Assembly (NCBI GenBank): GCA_002390675.1 | Contig: DGPZ01000194.1 | Location: 56,526 to 106,714, forward strand | DNA: 50,189 bases | Direction of reading: 5' to 3' | From: Deltaproteobacteria bacterium UBA4427 | Lineage (GTDB): Bacteria > Myxococcota_A > UBA9160 > UBA4427 | Shown here: piece by piece, positions 35,809-45,412 of the stretch | Layout of the letters: each line of letters starts with the position of its first letter | Position numbering within the stretch: the first letter of the stretch is position 1 | Program-made: the position numbers and the translations under genes | The notes under the pieces: model-generated | Told to the model about the DNA's origin: nothing | The model's input: the letters and a program-made list of their open reading frames with translations, nothing else | Databases searched by the model: none

Positions 35809-36339
35809 CTACTGAAGCTCGCGGGCGGAGAGTCGTTCGTCGCCCCAGATTTCGAGTGAGAGCCGACGAGCCTGATCAAAGAGTTCGTCGGCACGATCAT
35901 CACGGCCGCGCAGGCGATCTATTCCCGCGCGCAGACCCAATCCCCAAACATCGACTGAGGGACCGAGTCGGCCTTGTGCTTCGAAGAGCGATCGCGCTTG
36001 GTCGAGGAATGCAACTGCCTCGCCAATCGATTCGCTTTCGAGATGGTGTCGTGCGAGCGCGAGAAAGGCGAAAGGATTGGTCGAGTCGACGCGAACCGCG
36101 CGCTGGTAACTCGCCAGGGCACGGGAGGCCTGTCCTTTTTGGTCTGCCTCAAGACCGTCGATCACGAGCCTCAGAGAAGCATCTCGGGTCGAGTCGTAGA
36201 GCCCGAGCGCAGCTGAAGTTGTAAGCGGCGGCTCAGTCGGGGGACGAAGCTGTGGCACATAGCGCTGCCCAACCATACAGGCGGAGAGCAGGGGGCTGAG
36301 AATCAGCATGAACACGAAAAGACGCAGAGAGGACAACAC
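35809..36339 (-). CDS. TPR-containing lipoprotein
   Basis: A signal sequence ending in the lipobox LLSAC marks this as a lipoprotein; the mature chain starts at Cys. Residues after about 55 form TPR-like helical pairs (GQASRALASYQRAVRVDSTN, PFAFLALARHHLESESIGEA, AVAFLDQARSLFEAQ). Such proteins often act as scaffolds at the envelope. The GTG at 36339 is preferred; a GTG at 36357 is also in frame. It is 74 bases downstream of the PBP1b gene on the same strand, so a cell-wall link is plausible but unproven. Confidence 0.8.
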   Translation of the reverse strand: MLSSLRLFVFMLILSPLLSACMVGQRYVPQLRPPTEPPLTTSAALGLYDSTRDASLRLVIDGLEADQKGQASRALASYQRAVRVDSTNPFAFLALARHHLESESIGEAVAFLDQARSLFEAQGRLGPSVDVWGLGLRAGIDRLRGRDDRADELFDQARRLSLEIWGDERLSARELQ

Positions 36340-36413
36340 GGCCGTCGACCCTCGCACATCTCACTTGGCGCGGCATCTGCTGGCAAGCAGCTTCACATCT
36401 TCGCCCACGAAAC

Positions 36414-38879
36414 TTAGCTGCCGAAGAGTCTTCGGAAGAACCCGTCGCCCGTGTCACGTGAGCGCTTCGGGCAGGTTTTTACGGGGGCGGTGCCCTCAAG
36501 GAAGAACTCGGGGATGCGGTCAGGGCAGCCGGCGAGGGCTCTAGCACCGCTGACCGGATCGATCTCCACGCGTTCGACAGCTCCAGGGCGCGCGAAGATT
36601 CCGCGCACGCGAGGGCCAGAAACCTCCGCCAGAAAATCCGCCCAAATAGGAAGTGCCCCGCGGCTACTCGGCACACCGATCTCGCGAGGCTCGTCGTAGC
36701 CGACCCAAACGACAGCAACTAGCTCCGGCGTGTAGCCGACGAACCAGAGATCGTATTCATCGTCGGTGGTTCCAGTTTTCCCGGCGATCGGTCCGAGTAG
36801 ACCACGAGACCGGATGCCGCGGCCGGTACCACGATCGACGACACCTTCGAGCAGCGACGTGGTGAGATAGGCCGTGCCCGGATCCAGCACGCGCCGCGAA
36901 CCCGCGAGAGGCCATTGCTCCTGCCCCACCCCTTGGTCGTCGAGCAGGCCAATGAAGCTGCGAGCCGTCGGGCGCAGACCGCCGTTCGCGAAAGTCGAAT
37001 AGACGACGGCAAGTTCCATCGGCGAAAGCTCCGCTGTCCCGAGGGCGAGGCTCGGCACGTTGGGCAGAGTACTCGTCACCCCGAGGCGCCTGGCCATCTC
37101 TACGACCTCTCCTATCCCGACCGATTGCCCGATCCTCGCTGCCGGCACGTTAAGCGAACGCTCCAGTGCCTCACGCACCGTAACCGGCCCCCGGAATTTT
37201 TTGTCGTAGTTCACCGGCTCCCAAACGCCGTCGGGGGTTTCGATGGAAATCGGCGCGTCCTCGATCTTGGTCGAGAGTGTCACGAGTGGACCGGATTGAG
37301 GCGAGAGTGCCGCCGCGTACACGATCGGCTTAAAGACGCTGCCCGACTGTCTACGGGCCAGCGTGCAGCGATTCCACTGCGAGGTCGCATAGTTCCGCCC
37401 GCCGACCATCGCGAGCACCTCGCCCGTCTGGGGCCGCATCGCCATCAAGCAACCCTGCAGGACAGGCACTTCCTCGCCGTCCGTCACATCCACTGGACCG
37501 AGCCGCTTCTCAAGCGCCTCAAGCCCTTCTGTCAGACTCCGCGTAGCCGCTCTCTGTATCACCGGGTCGAGGGTCGAGTAGATGCGCAGCCCTTCAACCG
37601 AGAGCAAATCTTGGTCGTAGACCTCGGGCAACTGCTTGGCGAGCGTGTCTAGGAAATAGCGATCCTGGCCCGACTCGAGCGCGATCGCTGCCGTGCTGAT
37701 CGGCCGGTTCTGCGCGCGCATCGCTTCCTCTTCCGAGATCCGACCCTGGGCCGCCATCAAGCTGATCACGAGATCTCGGCGCTTCTTGACACGCTCAGGA
37801 TGGCGATGGGGGCTCATCGCGTTCGGGCTCGCGATCACCGCCGCGAGCAAAGCCGACTCATCGATCTCGAGATCCGCTGCATGCTTCCCAAAGAAGAAGC
37901 GAGATGCTTCGCCGACGCCATGAATCGACGTCGAACCCCGGCGGCCCATATAGATCTCGTTCAGGTAGGCCTCGAGGATCTGTTCCTTTGCGTAACGAGC
38001 CTCGACTATCAAAGCCATCATGGCTTCCGTCGCCTTGCGCCGATAGGTGCGCTCCGGCGTCAGGAAGAAGTTTTTCACGAGCTGCTGGGTCAGAGTGCTC
38101 CCGCCCTGACGAATCCCGCCTGCGCGAAGGTTCGCGAGCATCGCTCCCGCGATTCGAACGGGGTCGATGCCGTGGTGCTTCTCGAAGCGACGATCCTCGA
38201 CAGCGAAGATCGCCGCGATCAGATGGTCCGGGACGAACTCGATCTCGACTAGGTCCCGCTGTTCCCGCTCGGAGCCGTAGAAGGACGAGATGGGTTCGGG
38301 CTCGAGAGCAACGACGGCTAAGTCGTCACCGTTCTCATCAAGCATCTGCTGCACGCGCCCTTCGCCCAGTCGGAACTCGACTTTGCGGTTAGGCTCAGGA
38401 AGCTGCGGGTGTTCGAAGGCGTGCAGGTGGGCGCGCAAGCGGCCGGGCAGCCAGCGGTAGTGCCCGACTGTGAGCGGTCCCGCTTCGCTCTGCTCGCGGT
38501 AGCCCATGCGGGTGAGCCAACCGGCTAGGTCGAGGCGCTGCCAATCGGCGCCGGGGTAGATGACGAGGGGCGCGGCATAGACCCGGGAGGGAACGGAGAA
38601 GCGGCGGCCTTCGAAGCGGGACACGACGATGCGGTCGAGCTCGAGAAGCCAACCAGCGGACCAAAGGCCGGCGAAGAAAGCGAGTGCGAGTGCGACCAGA
38701 CCGGCACGCCGAGCGGCGACTGAGGCAGGGCGCTTAGGGCCGCGAGGCTCACGAGGGCCGCGCTTGGACGCAGCTTTCCCCGCAGTTGCCCGAGCGGGCT
38801 TCTTGGCTGCCTTCTTACGAGTCGACTTCTTCGCGGCGCTCTTGCGGCCGCTGGTCTTCTTTTCGCTGGCTCTAGCCAT
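36414..38879 (-). CDS. Class A penicillin-binding protein, PBP1b type
   Basis: Bifunctional peptidoglycan synthase of 821 residues. A cytoplasmic tail extremely rich in Lys, Ala and Arg is followed by one membrane helix and a UB2H-like segment (LAGWLTRMGYREQSEAG). Next is the GT51 glycosyltransferase domain (AVEDRRFEKHHGID, RQGGSTLTQQLVKN) and then the transpeptidase with SGSVFKPIVYAA (catalytic Ser of SxxK) and AGKTGTTDDEYD (KTG). The ATG at 38879 is chosen over one 24 bases upstream. It leads a minus-strand group with the TPR lipoprotein and LspA-like genes. Confidence 0.94.
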   Translation of the reverse strand: MARASEKKTSGRKSAAKKSTRKKAAKKPARATAGKAASKRGPREPRGPKRPASVAARRAGLVALALAFFAGLWSAGWLLELDRIVVSRFEGRRFSVPSRVYAAPLVIYPGADWQRLDLAGWLTRMGYREQSEAGPLTVGHYRWLPGRLRAHLHAFEHPQLPEPNRKVEFRLGEGRVQQMLDENGDDLAVVALEPEPISSFYGSEREQRDLVEIEFVPDHLIAAIFAVEDRRFEKHHGIDPVRIAGAMLANLRAGGIRQGGSTLTQQLVKNFFLTPERTYRRKATEAMMALIVEARYAKEQILEAYLNEIYMGRRGSTSIHGVGEASRFFFGKHAADLEIDESALLAAVIASPNAMSPHRHPERVKKRRDLVISLMAAQGRISEEEAMRAQNRPISTAAIALESGQDRYFLDTLAKQLPEVYDQDLLSVEGLRIYSTLDPVIQRAATRSLTEGLEALEKRLGPVDVTDGEEVPVLQGCLMAMRPQTGEVLAMVGGRNYATSQWNRCTLARRQSGSVFKPIVYAAALSPQSGPLVTLSTKIEDAPISIETPDGVWEPVNYDKKFRGPVTVREALERSLNVPAARIGQSVGIGEVVEMARRLGVTSTLPNVPSLALGTAELSPMELAVVYSTFANGGLRPTARSFIGLLDDQGVGQEQWPLAGSRRVLDPGTAYLTTSLLEGVVDRGTGRGIRSRGLLGPIAGKTGTTDDEYDLWFVGYTPELVAVVWVGYDEPREIGVPSSRGALPIWADFLAEVSGPRVRGIFARPGAVERVEIDPVSGARALAGCPDRIPEFFLEGTAPVKTCPKRSRDTGDGFFRRLFGS

Positions 38880-39144
38880 CGATTGGTTCGCCCCAACTCT
38901 CAACGCCGCGACGTAGCACCATCGCCCCGCGGGACGATGCCTGCCCTAACGCTGTGAGACAGTCGACCGCCATAACTCCACTTATTTGTGAGTCGGTTTG
39001 GCGGGGGTTGAAGGTATTCCATGGAACCCGCGAACCCATCGTCGTTCCTCTCGAAACGATCTCTTGTCGGCGATTGCGGATATTCCTGCCATGCGCGCGC
39101 CGCAGTCTTGTGCGCGAGCCTCTGAATCGCGAGAGTAGGGCGCT

Positions 39145-40635
39145 ATGAGCCCGAAATCCGGAAAAGAAGGTGGTGGAACAAGCCAAGGCGGGAAAGCGTG
39201 GGGTGGTCGCTTCAGTCAGGCCACGGATCCGACCGTCGAGCGCTTCTCCGCCTCGATCCATTTCGACAAAATCCTCGCAAGTCACGATATCCGCGGCTCG
39301 AAGGCCCAGGCTCGCATGCTCGGCCGCACAGGCCTGATATCCGACGCCGAGGCGCAGGAGCTCGTCGCCGGGCTCGATCAAATCGCTGCTGAGATCGCAG
39401 ACGGATCGTTCCCCTTCGACCCCGCTCTCGAAGACATCCACATGAACATCGAGACGCGGCTCCGAACCCATCTCGGTCCCGTCGCCGGCAAGCTCCACAC
39501 GGGCCGCTCGCGAAACGACCAGGTCGCCACCGATCTCGCCCTCTTCTTGCGCGACATCGGCCTCTCCACCCAGCGCGGCCTCCTCGAGCTCCGTGGCGTC
39601 CTTCTCGAGAGGGCGAAGGAGAACGTCGACACCGTCCTCCCCGGCTACACCCATCTGCAGCGCGCCCAACCCGTCCGCCTAGCCCATCACTGGCTCGCGC
39701 ACATCGAAGTGCTCGGCCGCGATGCCGACCGCTTCCGCGATGCGCGCGCCCGCGTCACACGTTGTCCCCTGGGCGCAGGCGCCATGGCGGGATCGACTCT
39801 GCCGCTTCTGCGCGAAGAAACCGCGGCGGAGCTCGGCTTCGAAGCGCCTACGCGCAACAGCATGGACACGGTCGCTTCCCGGGATCTCGCCCTCGAATAC
39901 ATGGCTGCCGCAGCGATCTCGATGGTGCATTTGTCACGGCTCGCGGAAGAGCTCGTCATCTGGTCTTCGAGCGAGTTCGGCTTCGTGGAGCTGGCGGATG
40001 CGTATTCGACCGGCTCAAGCCTAATGCCGCAGAAGAAGAACCCCGACGTGCCCGAGATCGTGCGCGGCAAGTCTGGCCGCGTGATCGGCAACCTCGTCAC
40101 GCTGCTCACAGTTTTGAAGGGCCTACCCCTCACCTACAACCGCGACCTTCAGGAAGACAAAGAGCCGCTTTTCGACACTGTCGATACGCTGCGCGATTGC
40201 CTTGAGGTGATGGCGGGTGCCGTCGCGACTCTCGACGTGAAGCGCGAACGCATGGCCGCAGCCGCTTCGGACCCCATGCTTCTCGCCACGGATCTCGCCG
40301 AGTTCCTCGTTCGTAAAGGCGTCCCCTTCCGAGATGCTCATGAAGTCGTTGGTTCAATCGTCGGACACGTCACCCGCAACCGCCTGAACCTGCGTTCGCT
40401 CACGAAGGCGGACATGCAGTCCTTTCACGAGGCCTTTGACTCCGGCGCGGACGAGCTCCTCGATCTCGAACGCTCCCTCGAAAGCCGCACTCTTATGGGC
40501 GGCACGGCCCGAGTACGCGTCGAAGCGGCCATCGCGGAGATAGAATCCGAGTTAGCCGCTGAGCGCACAGAGCTTGAGGCGCTCCAAGCCGCCGCAGAAG
40601 CGACTGGCGGCGCAAGCCCCGTGCCCGCCTCATGA
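39145..40635 (+). CDS. argH: Argininosuccinate lyase
   Basis: Cleaves argininosuccinate to arginine and fumarate, the last step of arginine synthesis. The fumarase-superfamily signature GSSLMPQKKNPDVPEI with the catalytic serine loop is present. So are KAWGGRFSQATDPTVERF at the N-terminus and HTGRSRNDQVATDLALFLRD. Length (496 residues) includes a short Ala/Glu-rich C-terminal extension. Its stop overlaps the next start in ATGA, tying it to a small lipoprotein gene and probably to dapF-dapA-dapB. Confidence 0.97.
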   Translation: MSPKSGKEGGGTSQGGKAWGGRFSQATDPTVERFSASIHFDKILASHDIRGSKAQARMLGRTGLISDAEAQELVAGLDQIAAEIADGSFPFDPALEDIHMNIETRLRTHLGPVAGKLHTGRSRNDQVATDLALFLRDIGLSTQRGLLELRGVLLERAKENVDTVLPGYTHLQRAQPVRLAHHWLAHIEVLGRDADRFRDARARVTRCPLGAGAMAGSTLPLLREETAAELGFEAPTRNSMDTVASRDLALEYMAAAAISMVHLSRLAEELVIWSSSEFGFVELADAYSTGSSLMPQKKNPDVPEIVRGKSGRVIGNLVTLLTVLKGLPLTYNRDLQEDKEPLFDTVDTLRDCLEVMAGAVATLDVKRERMAAAASDPMLLATDLAEFLVRKGVPFRDAHEVVGSIVGHVTRNRLNLRSLTKADMQSFHEAFDSGADELLDLERSLESRTLMGGTARVRVEAAIAEIESELAAERTELEALQAAAEATGGASPVPAS

Positions 40636-40781
40636 AGCCCCGGACCCTCAGACGTAAGTACCGAGTCGTGGCTTGCCTCACAATCCTCGCGATCGTAGGT
40701 ACACTGTCGGCTTGTGGCCGTTATGGCCGTCCGAAGCGGCCGGCGCCCACGCCTGCGGTGATTAGCTTCCTCGGGCAGTGA
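40632..40781 (+). CDS. Small LptM/YifL-like lipoprotein
   Basis: A 49-residue gene starting in the ATGA overlap with argH. It encodes a basic N-terminus (MKPRTLRRKYR), a hydrophobic run and the lipobox TLSAC. A short mature part of about 22 residues beginning CGRYGRPKRPAPTP follows. In many proteobacteria a tiny lipoprotein of this form (LptM, formerly YifL; motif CGxKGPLYxP) sits just before lysA or dapF. Position, size and the Cys-Gly start fit, although the mature motif is only loosely conserved. LptM assists maturation of the LPS translocon LptD. Confidence 0.78.
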   Translation: MKPRTLRRKYRVVACLTILAIVGTLSACGRYGRPKRPAPTPAVISFLGQ

Positions 40782-41028
40782 CTTTTTCGGCGACTAGGCG
40801 TCGGATCGTTTTCGACATTGAGTTCGTTTTCGATTTCGCGCTTCAGTCTCACCTTCTCGCATTCGTCCAAGCTAATGTTAGGCATTCCATCACAAGGAAT
40901 TTCCGCGTCAGCCCGATCTACTAAGAAGCTGTTGGCCTAGCCCCCTGATTGCCCGTCCATTTCAAAACACAAATCCCCCCGCGAAGTTGCGGATCGATTC
41001 GAAGATTGATGCGAAAGAGAGAGCTGCG

Positions 41029-41907
41029 ATGAAACGCATGATTCCCTTCACCAAAATGCATGGTGCCGGCAACGACTTCGTTGTGTTTGACGGCCTAACG
41101 GAATCGCTCCCCAAGGATCTCTCGAAGCTTGCCCGAGATATTTCAGATCGACATGTCGGCGTCGGCTTCGATCAGATGCTCGTCGTGCGCCCTTCCGAGA
41201 GCGCCGAGTTCTGCATGGACATCTACAACGCCGACGGCACGCAAGTAGAGATGTGCGCGAACGGCATCCGTGCCTTCTTTAAATTTGTACGCGACCAAGG
41301 CCATACGTCCGCCGACGAGATCGGTGTCGAGACACTATCTGGTGTCGTTCGCCCGCAGTGGGCGGGCGAAGGACTTGTTAAGGTCGACATGGGTCTGCCG
41401 GTTCTGATCCCGGAGAAGATCCCGACGACTTTGGCGACCGGTGCTGGGCCCGTACTCGATGTTCCGATCCAGCTGCCAGATGACATCCATTGGCCGGGTG
41501 GCCAGGCGGAACTCCGAGCGTCCTCTGTGTCTATGGGCAATCCGCACTGCATCATTCAGGTCGATGACATCGATTCGATTCCCCTCGAGCGAGTGGGTCC
41601 CGTCCTCGAGCATCACGTCGCCTTCCCGAACCGCGTAAACGTCGAGTTCATAGAAATCGCAAGCCGCGACCGCATTCGCCAGCGAACCTGGGAACGCGGC
41701 ACAGGCGAGACCCTCGCATGTGGCTCCGGCGCATGCGCCGTCGCAGTGGCCTCCATGTTGCGAGGCGTGGTCGACCGAGAAGTCACGATCGAACTTCGCG
41801 GCGGTGAATTGCAGATCGCTTGGGCTGATCAAAACAGCTCGATTTGGATGACCGGCCCGGCAGCGACTGTCTACACAGGCGCTTGGCCTGTCGAAGACGG
41901 TGTCTAA
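41029..41907 (+). CDS. dapF: Diaminopimelate epimerase
   Basis: Converts LL- to meso-diaminopimelate for peptidoglycan and lysine. The two catalytic cysteines lie in VEMCANGIRAFFKF and ETLACGSGACAVAV, and the N-terminal TKMHGAGNDFVVFD is classical. The ATG at 41029, preceded by GAGAGAG, gives 292 residues; an ATG three codons later is possible. The preceding 247 bases after the small lipoprotein gene hold no gene, so dapF may have its own promoter. Confidence 0.96.
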   Translation: MKRMIPFTKMHGAGNDFVVFDGLTESLPKDLSKLARDISDRHVGVGFDQMLVVRPSESAEFCMDIYNADGTQVEMCANGIRAFFKFVRDQGHTSADEIGVETLSGVVRPQWAGEGLVKVDMGLPVLIPEKIPTTLATGAGPVLDVPIQLPDDIHWPGGQAELRASSVSMGNPHCIIQVDDIDSIPLERVGPVLEHHVAFPNRVNVEFIEIASRDRIRQRTWERGTGETLACGSGACAVAVASMLRGVVDREVTIELRGGELQIAWADQNSSIWMTGPAATVYTGAWPVEDGV

Positions 41908-42026
41908 TTTCCAAGCGGGCCTCAAAGGCCTGCTTACAACTCTATTTATTTGCGCGAACTGCCCGCGCGCCTAACAAGCGGAAGCCCCGTCGAATGGGCG
42001 AGCCGATTGAAAGTGAACACTCGAAC

Positions 42027-42902
42027 ATGTTCGAAGGCACCCATACCGCACTCATTACGCCCTTCCGAGACGGCGAAATTGACGAGCCCGCACTCCGCGC
42101 TTTGATTGAACGTCAGATCGAAGCCGGAATCGATGGTCTTGTCCCCTGTGGCTCGACCGGCGAGTCCGCCACGCTTTCACACGAAGAGCATCGTCGCGTC
42201 ATCGACATCACAATCGATGCCACCGCCGGCCGCGTGGCCGTGATTGCTGGGGCAGGATCGAACTCGACTCGGGAAACGACTGAGCTCACGGCCCACGCCA
42301 AAGAGGCCGGTGCCGACGGCGCCCTCCTACTCTCGCCTTACTACAACAAGCCGACCCAAGAAGGCATCTACCTGCACTATTCGACTGTCGCTCGAGAGAC
42401 GGCGTTACCTCTCGTGATCTACAATATCCCCGGCCGTACAGCCTCGAATATTGAGCCCGAAACGATCGGTCGTCTTGCACGCCTCGACCACATCGTCGGC
42501 ATCAAGGAGGCGAGCGGCGATCTCGATCAGATCGGACACGTCGTAGCTGCTTGTCCCAGCGACTTCGCCATACTCTCCGGAGACGATTCGCTCACGCTTC
42601 CGCTCATGGCGGTCGGCGGCCAGGGCTCCATCTCGACATCATCGAACGTAGCGCCTGCGCAGATGACGGAACTCGTTCGGACCATGGCCAGCGGCGACGT
42701 CATGCGCGCACGCAAGCTTCATCATGAACTCGTGCCGCTCTTCGACGTGCTCTTCTGCGAGACAAATCCGATTCCCGTAAAGGCGGCCTGCGCCGCACTC
42801 GGTCTTTGTGATGACGAGATTCGACTCCCGCTTACGAAGCTCACCGCGCCTAACTTGGAACGCTTGAAGGTCATCCTGAAAGATCTAGGAATTCAGTCAT
42901 GA
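42027..42902 (+). CDS. dapA: 4-hydroxy-tetrahydrodipicolinate synthase
   Basis: Condenses pyruvate and aspartate semialdehyde, the first committed step of lysine/diaminopimelate synthesis. The signature residues are present: GSTGESATLS, the catalytic Tyr in LLSPYYNKPTQEG and the Schiff-base Lys in IVGIKEASGD. The ATG at 42027 (MFEGTHTALITPF) matches the family start; an ATG at 41994 would add eleven residues. Its stop overlaps the dapB start in ATGA. Confidence 0.96.
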   Translation: MFEGTHTALITPFRDGEIDEPALRALIERQIEAGIDGLVPCGSTGESATLSHEEHRRVIDITIDATAGRVAVIAGAGSNSTRETTELTAHAKEAGADGALLLSPYYNKPTQEGIYLHYSTVARETALPLVIYNIPGRTASNIEPETIGRLARLDHIVGIKEASGDLDQIGHVVAACPSDFAILSGDDSLTLPLMAVGGQGSISTSSNVAPAQMTELVRTMASGDVMRARKLHHELVPLFDVLFCETNPIPVKAACAALGLCDDEIRLPLTKLTAPNLERLKVILKDLGIQS

Positions 42903-43738
42903 GCATTAATGAAACAATCGGCGCCCCAAAGGCCACCGGCGTGATGGTCGTCGGCGCCGAAGGCAAAATGGGGCTGGAGATTCGGGCAGCGCTCGAAGCC
43001 GAGCCCAGCCTGCAATTCGCCGGGGCGCTTGAGCGACCCGGGCACCCGCAGGTTGGCGAAGCCGTTTCCGGAGGCGCATCGGACGGCCTCGCGGTCGGCA
43101 TCGTCCTGCAAGAGGATCCGAAGCGCGCCCTAGAAGGCTGTGGCGTCGCGATCGACTTCTCGGTTCCGACAGCGACCCTGGCGAATATGCGCGCGGCAGC
43201 AGATGTCGGCGTCGCTTACGTGACGGGCACGACTGGAATAGACGAAGCCGGGATGGCGGAGATCGCTCGCCACGCAGAGCAGATTCCGGTTCTCCACGCC
43301 CCCAACTTCTCGGTCTCCGTAAACGTCCTCGGGCATCTCGCTCGCGAAGCCGCGCGCTTGCTAGGCAATGGCTACGACGCTGAGATCTTTGAGCTGCATC
43401 ACGGGCAGAAGCGCGATGCGCCAAGCGGGACCGCACTCTTCTTGGCCGAAGCCATCGCCGAAGGTCAAGAGAAGCGACTAAAGGAGCATGTCGTCCTTGA
43501 GCGTGCAGGAGAAACTGGCGCGCGGCCCGAGGGCGCGATCGGCATCCAAGCCTTGCGCGGTGGCGACAATCCCGGCGAGCATACGATCTACTTCATTGGC
43601 GGCGGAGAACGTGTCGAGTTGACGCATCGCGCCGCCACCCGCGCCCATTTCGCTGTCGGAGCCGTTCGCGCGGCCGCATGGATGGTGGGCAAGGCGCCGG
43701 GTCTTTACCGAATCGAACAAGTACTGGGGCTCGACTAA
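42899..43738 (+). CDS. dapB: 4-hydroxy-tetrahydrodipicolinate reductase
   Basis: NAD(P)H-dependent reductase following DapA. The N-terminal nucleotide-binding loop GVMVVGAEGKMG, the strand AIDFSVP, TGTTG and the active-site motif ELHHGQKRDAPSGTA are all present. The 279-residue chain has a short N-terminal extension (SINETIGAPKA). It overlaps dapA by four bases and its stop is embedded in TAATG with the start of the next gene. Confidence 0.96.
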   Translation: MSINETIGAPKATGVMVVGAEGKMGLEIRAALEAEPSLQFAGALERPGHPQVGEAVSGGASDGLAVGIVLQEDPKRALEGCGVAIDFSVPTATLANMRAAADVGVAYVTGTTGIDEAGMAEIARHAEQIPVLHAPNFSVSVNVLGHLAREAARLLGNGYDAEIFELHHGQKRDAPSGTALFLAEAIAEGQEKRLKEHVVLERAGETGARPEGAIGIQALRGGDNPGEHTIYFIGGGERVELTHRAATRAHFAVGAVRAAAWMVGKAPGLYRIEQVLGLD

Positions 43739-44217
43739 TGCTCTCTCTACAAGAAATTTCAGACCGACTCGAAATCCAAGATCTCGTCTGGCGCTATTCT
43801 GAGATCATCGACACCAAGACATTCGACGCACTCCGCGACGACGTCTTCACTGCGGATGCCTTCATCGACTATTCGGCCTTCGGCGGCAGTAAGGGCGATC
43901 TCGAATCGACGATCACCTTCCTCAAAAAAGCGATGAAGATCTTCCCCGCTTACCAGCACCTGAACGCCAACATCCAGATCAAACTCGGCGAAGGAGCGGG
44001 AGACGGCGAGCCCGCCGCGACCGCAACCGGCCGCGTCATGTGCTTCAACCCCCAAGAGCTGAAACCCCGCGAAGGCGAAGACGAGGGCCACTTGTTCATT
44101 TGCGGCCTCTGGTACGTCGACGAATATGTCCGCACCGAAGTCGGCTGGCGCATGAAGACCCGACTCGAAGAAAAAAGCTACGTATTCAATCGACCGGAGT
44201 TCATGAAGGGGGTTTAG
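43738..44217 (+). CDS. NTF2-like (SnoaL-type) domain protein
   Basis: A 159-residue protein with the cone-shaped NTF2/SnoaL fold pattern: an N-terminal helix (ISDRLEIQDLVWRYSEIIDT), VFTADAFIDYSAFGG, a second helix, and C-terminal strands ending GLWYVDEYVRTEVGWRMKTR. Relatives include isomerases, dehydratases and proteins with no known activity. It starts in the TAATG overlap with dapB and is therefore translated from the same message, although no known link to lysine synthesis exists. Confidence 0.82.
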   Translation: MLSLQEISDRLEIQDLVWRYSEIIDTKTFDALRDDVFTADAFIDYSAFGGSKGDLESTITFLKKAMKIFPAYQHLNANIQIKLGEGAGDGEPAATATGRVMCFNPQELKPREGEDEGHLFICGLWYVDEYVRTEVGWRMKTRLEEKSYVFNRPEFMKGV

Positions 44218-44321
44218 GAGCGATGCTTCGCCTTCATTCCGATGACCTGGGCTCACCAGGCTCCACCAGTCGGATTCAGATCGGACATGACCGCGCGACT
44301 AACGAGCCCTAGGCAGCCTGG

Positions 44322-45257
44322 TTAGGGGACGAGAGCCGGATCCAAATCGATTTGATAGGTGCGAACGATCGAACCAAGACCCACGTCGATAGCTTCTTGG
44401 CTTCGATCGCGCGTTAGGTCGCGGCGGAGCGTCTTTTCGATTTCTCCGAGGGCAGGCAATCGGCTTGGCGTTTGTTCCGTCAATAGGACGAGATGCCAGC
44501 CGTAGTCGCTCTCAACGGGCCCTTGCCATTTCTCTGTATCGACAGAGAGCGTGAGAAGCGTATCGGCGGCGGTCCTCCCGAAATGGCTGCGCACTTCGTC
44601 GAGGGTGCGGTCGACATAGCGGCGATTGTAGAGGAAGCGGTCGCCCAGGGCGCCGGCATCATTATCGGAGAGGCTCTCTTGGTTGAGCTTCGCCAAGAGC
44701 GTTTCCGCGCGACCATGCGCGTCCGAGCCTTTAGTCGGTTCAGACGACGACGCGCGGACGAATACGTGCGCGAAGCTCAGGATTGCCGGCTCGCGATACT
44801 CTTCGATGCGCTCACGATAGATTTGTTCAATTTTATCAGCGCCTAACAACGAATCCGAAGCGACAATACCTTCCGCCAGAAACTCCATTTTTTGGACAAG
44901 GCGGCGGCGAATGAGCTCATCCTCGCGGTCGAGACCGAGCCGCCGCGCCTCCCGCACAAGCGCTTCTTCGCGCACGAAGCGATCGATCCAGATCTGACGC
45001 GCTTGTGTACTCAGGCCATCAAAGGTGGCTGCCAAGCCTTCTGCGTTCGCTTCCTGCGTTCGCATCTGGACAAAGGCGAGCAGAGCTTCCCGCTCGACGA
45101 CAATCGTTTGATCGCCAGCCGAGGAAGCTGCGCCTCCGGCGCGCGAGGGTCCGCTCGAATCTTCACGCGCCCCGTCACGCGAGTCGCCACCCGAGAACGA
45201 TCCCGACTGCCAGGACACGATTCCGAACACGATCAGACCGAGGGCGACGAACTGCAC
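44322..45257 (-). CDS. Parvulin-type (PpiC/SurA-like) peptidyl-prolyl isomerase
   Basis: A membrane-anchored periplasmic folding factor. After an N-terminal hydrophobic segment come SurA/PpiC-like helices (FVREEALVREARRLGLD) and a C-terminal parvulin domain (ILSFAHVFVRAS, VESDYGWHLVLLTEQTPSRLPALGE, split here). The first standard start is GTG 45257. The frame stays open upstream and reads basic residues just before the hydrophobic segment, so the true start may be a CTG at 45416 overlapping the stop of the DUF3604 gene. That form would have a Gly/Ser-rich cytoplasmic lead of about 40 residues. Confidence 0.78.
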   Translation of the reverse strand: MQFVALGLIVFGIVSWQSGSFSGGDSRDGAREDSSGPSRAGGAASSAGDQTIVVEREALLAFVQMRTQEANAEGLAATFDGLSTQARQIWIDRFVREEALVREARRLGLDREDELIRRRLVQKMEFLAEGIVASDSLLGADKIEQIYRERIEEYREPAILSFAHVFVRASSSEPTKGSDAHGRAETLLAKLNQESLSDNDAGALGDRFLYNRRYVDRTLDEVRSHFGRTAADTLLTLSVDTEKWQGPVESDYGWHLVLLTEQTPSRLPALGEIEKTLRRDLTRDRSQEAIDVGLGSIVRTYQIDLDPALVP

Positions 45258-45412
45258 AAGCGGCGCGGCGAACAGCCGTGCGCCGAAGCCCTTTGGGTCG
45301 CCAGGGGAAACCCTCTGCGACCCAGAACTCGACGCACCATCCTTCGAACCCGATCCCGATCCTGAAGCCGGCCCTGAAACCGGCCCCGAAACCTTAGAAG
45401 CAGGAGCGTCGC

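Noticed and set aside
38872..39669. Minus-strand open frame (265 codons) covering the PBP1b-argH gap and the start of argH
   Set aside because: Antisense to the conserved N-terminus of argH, with no domain and no ribosome binding site.
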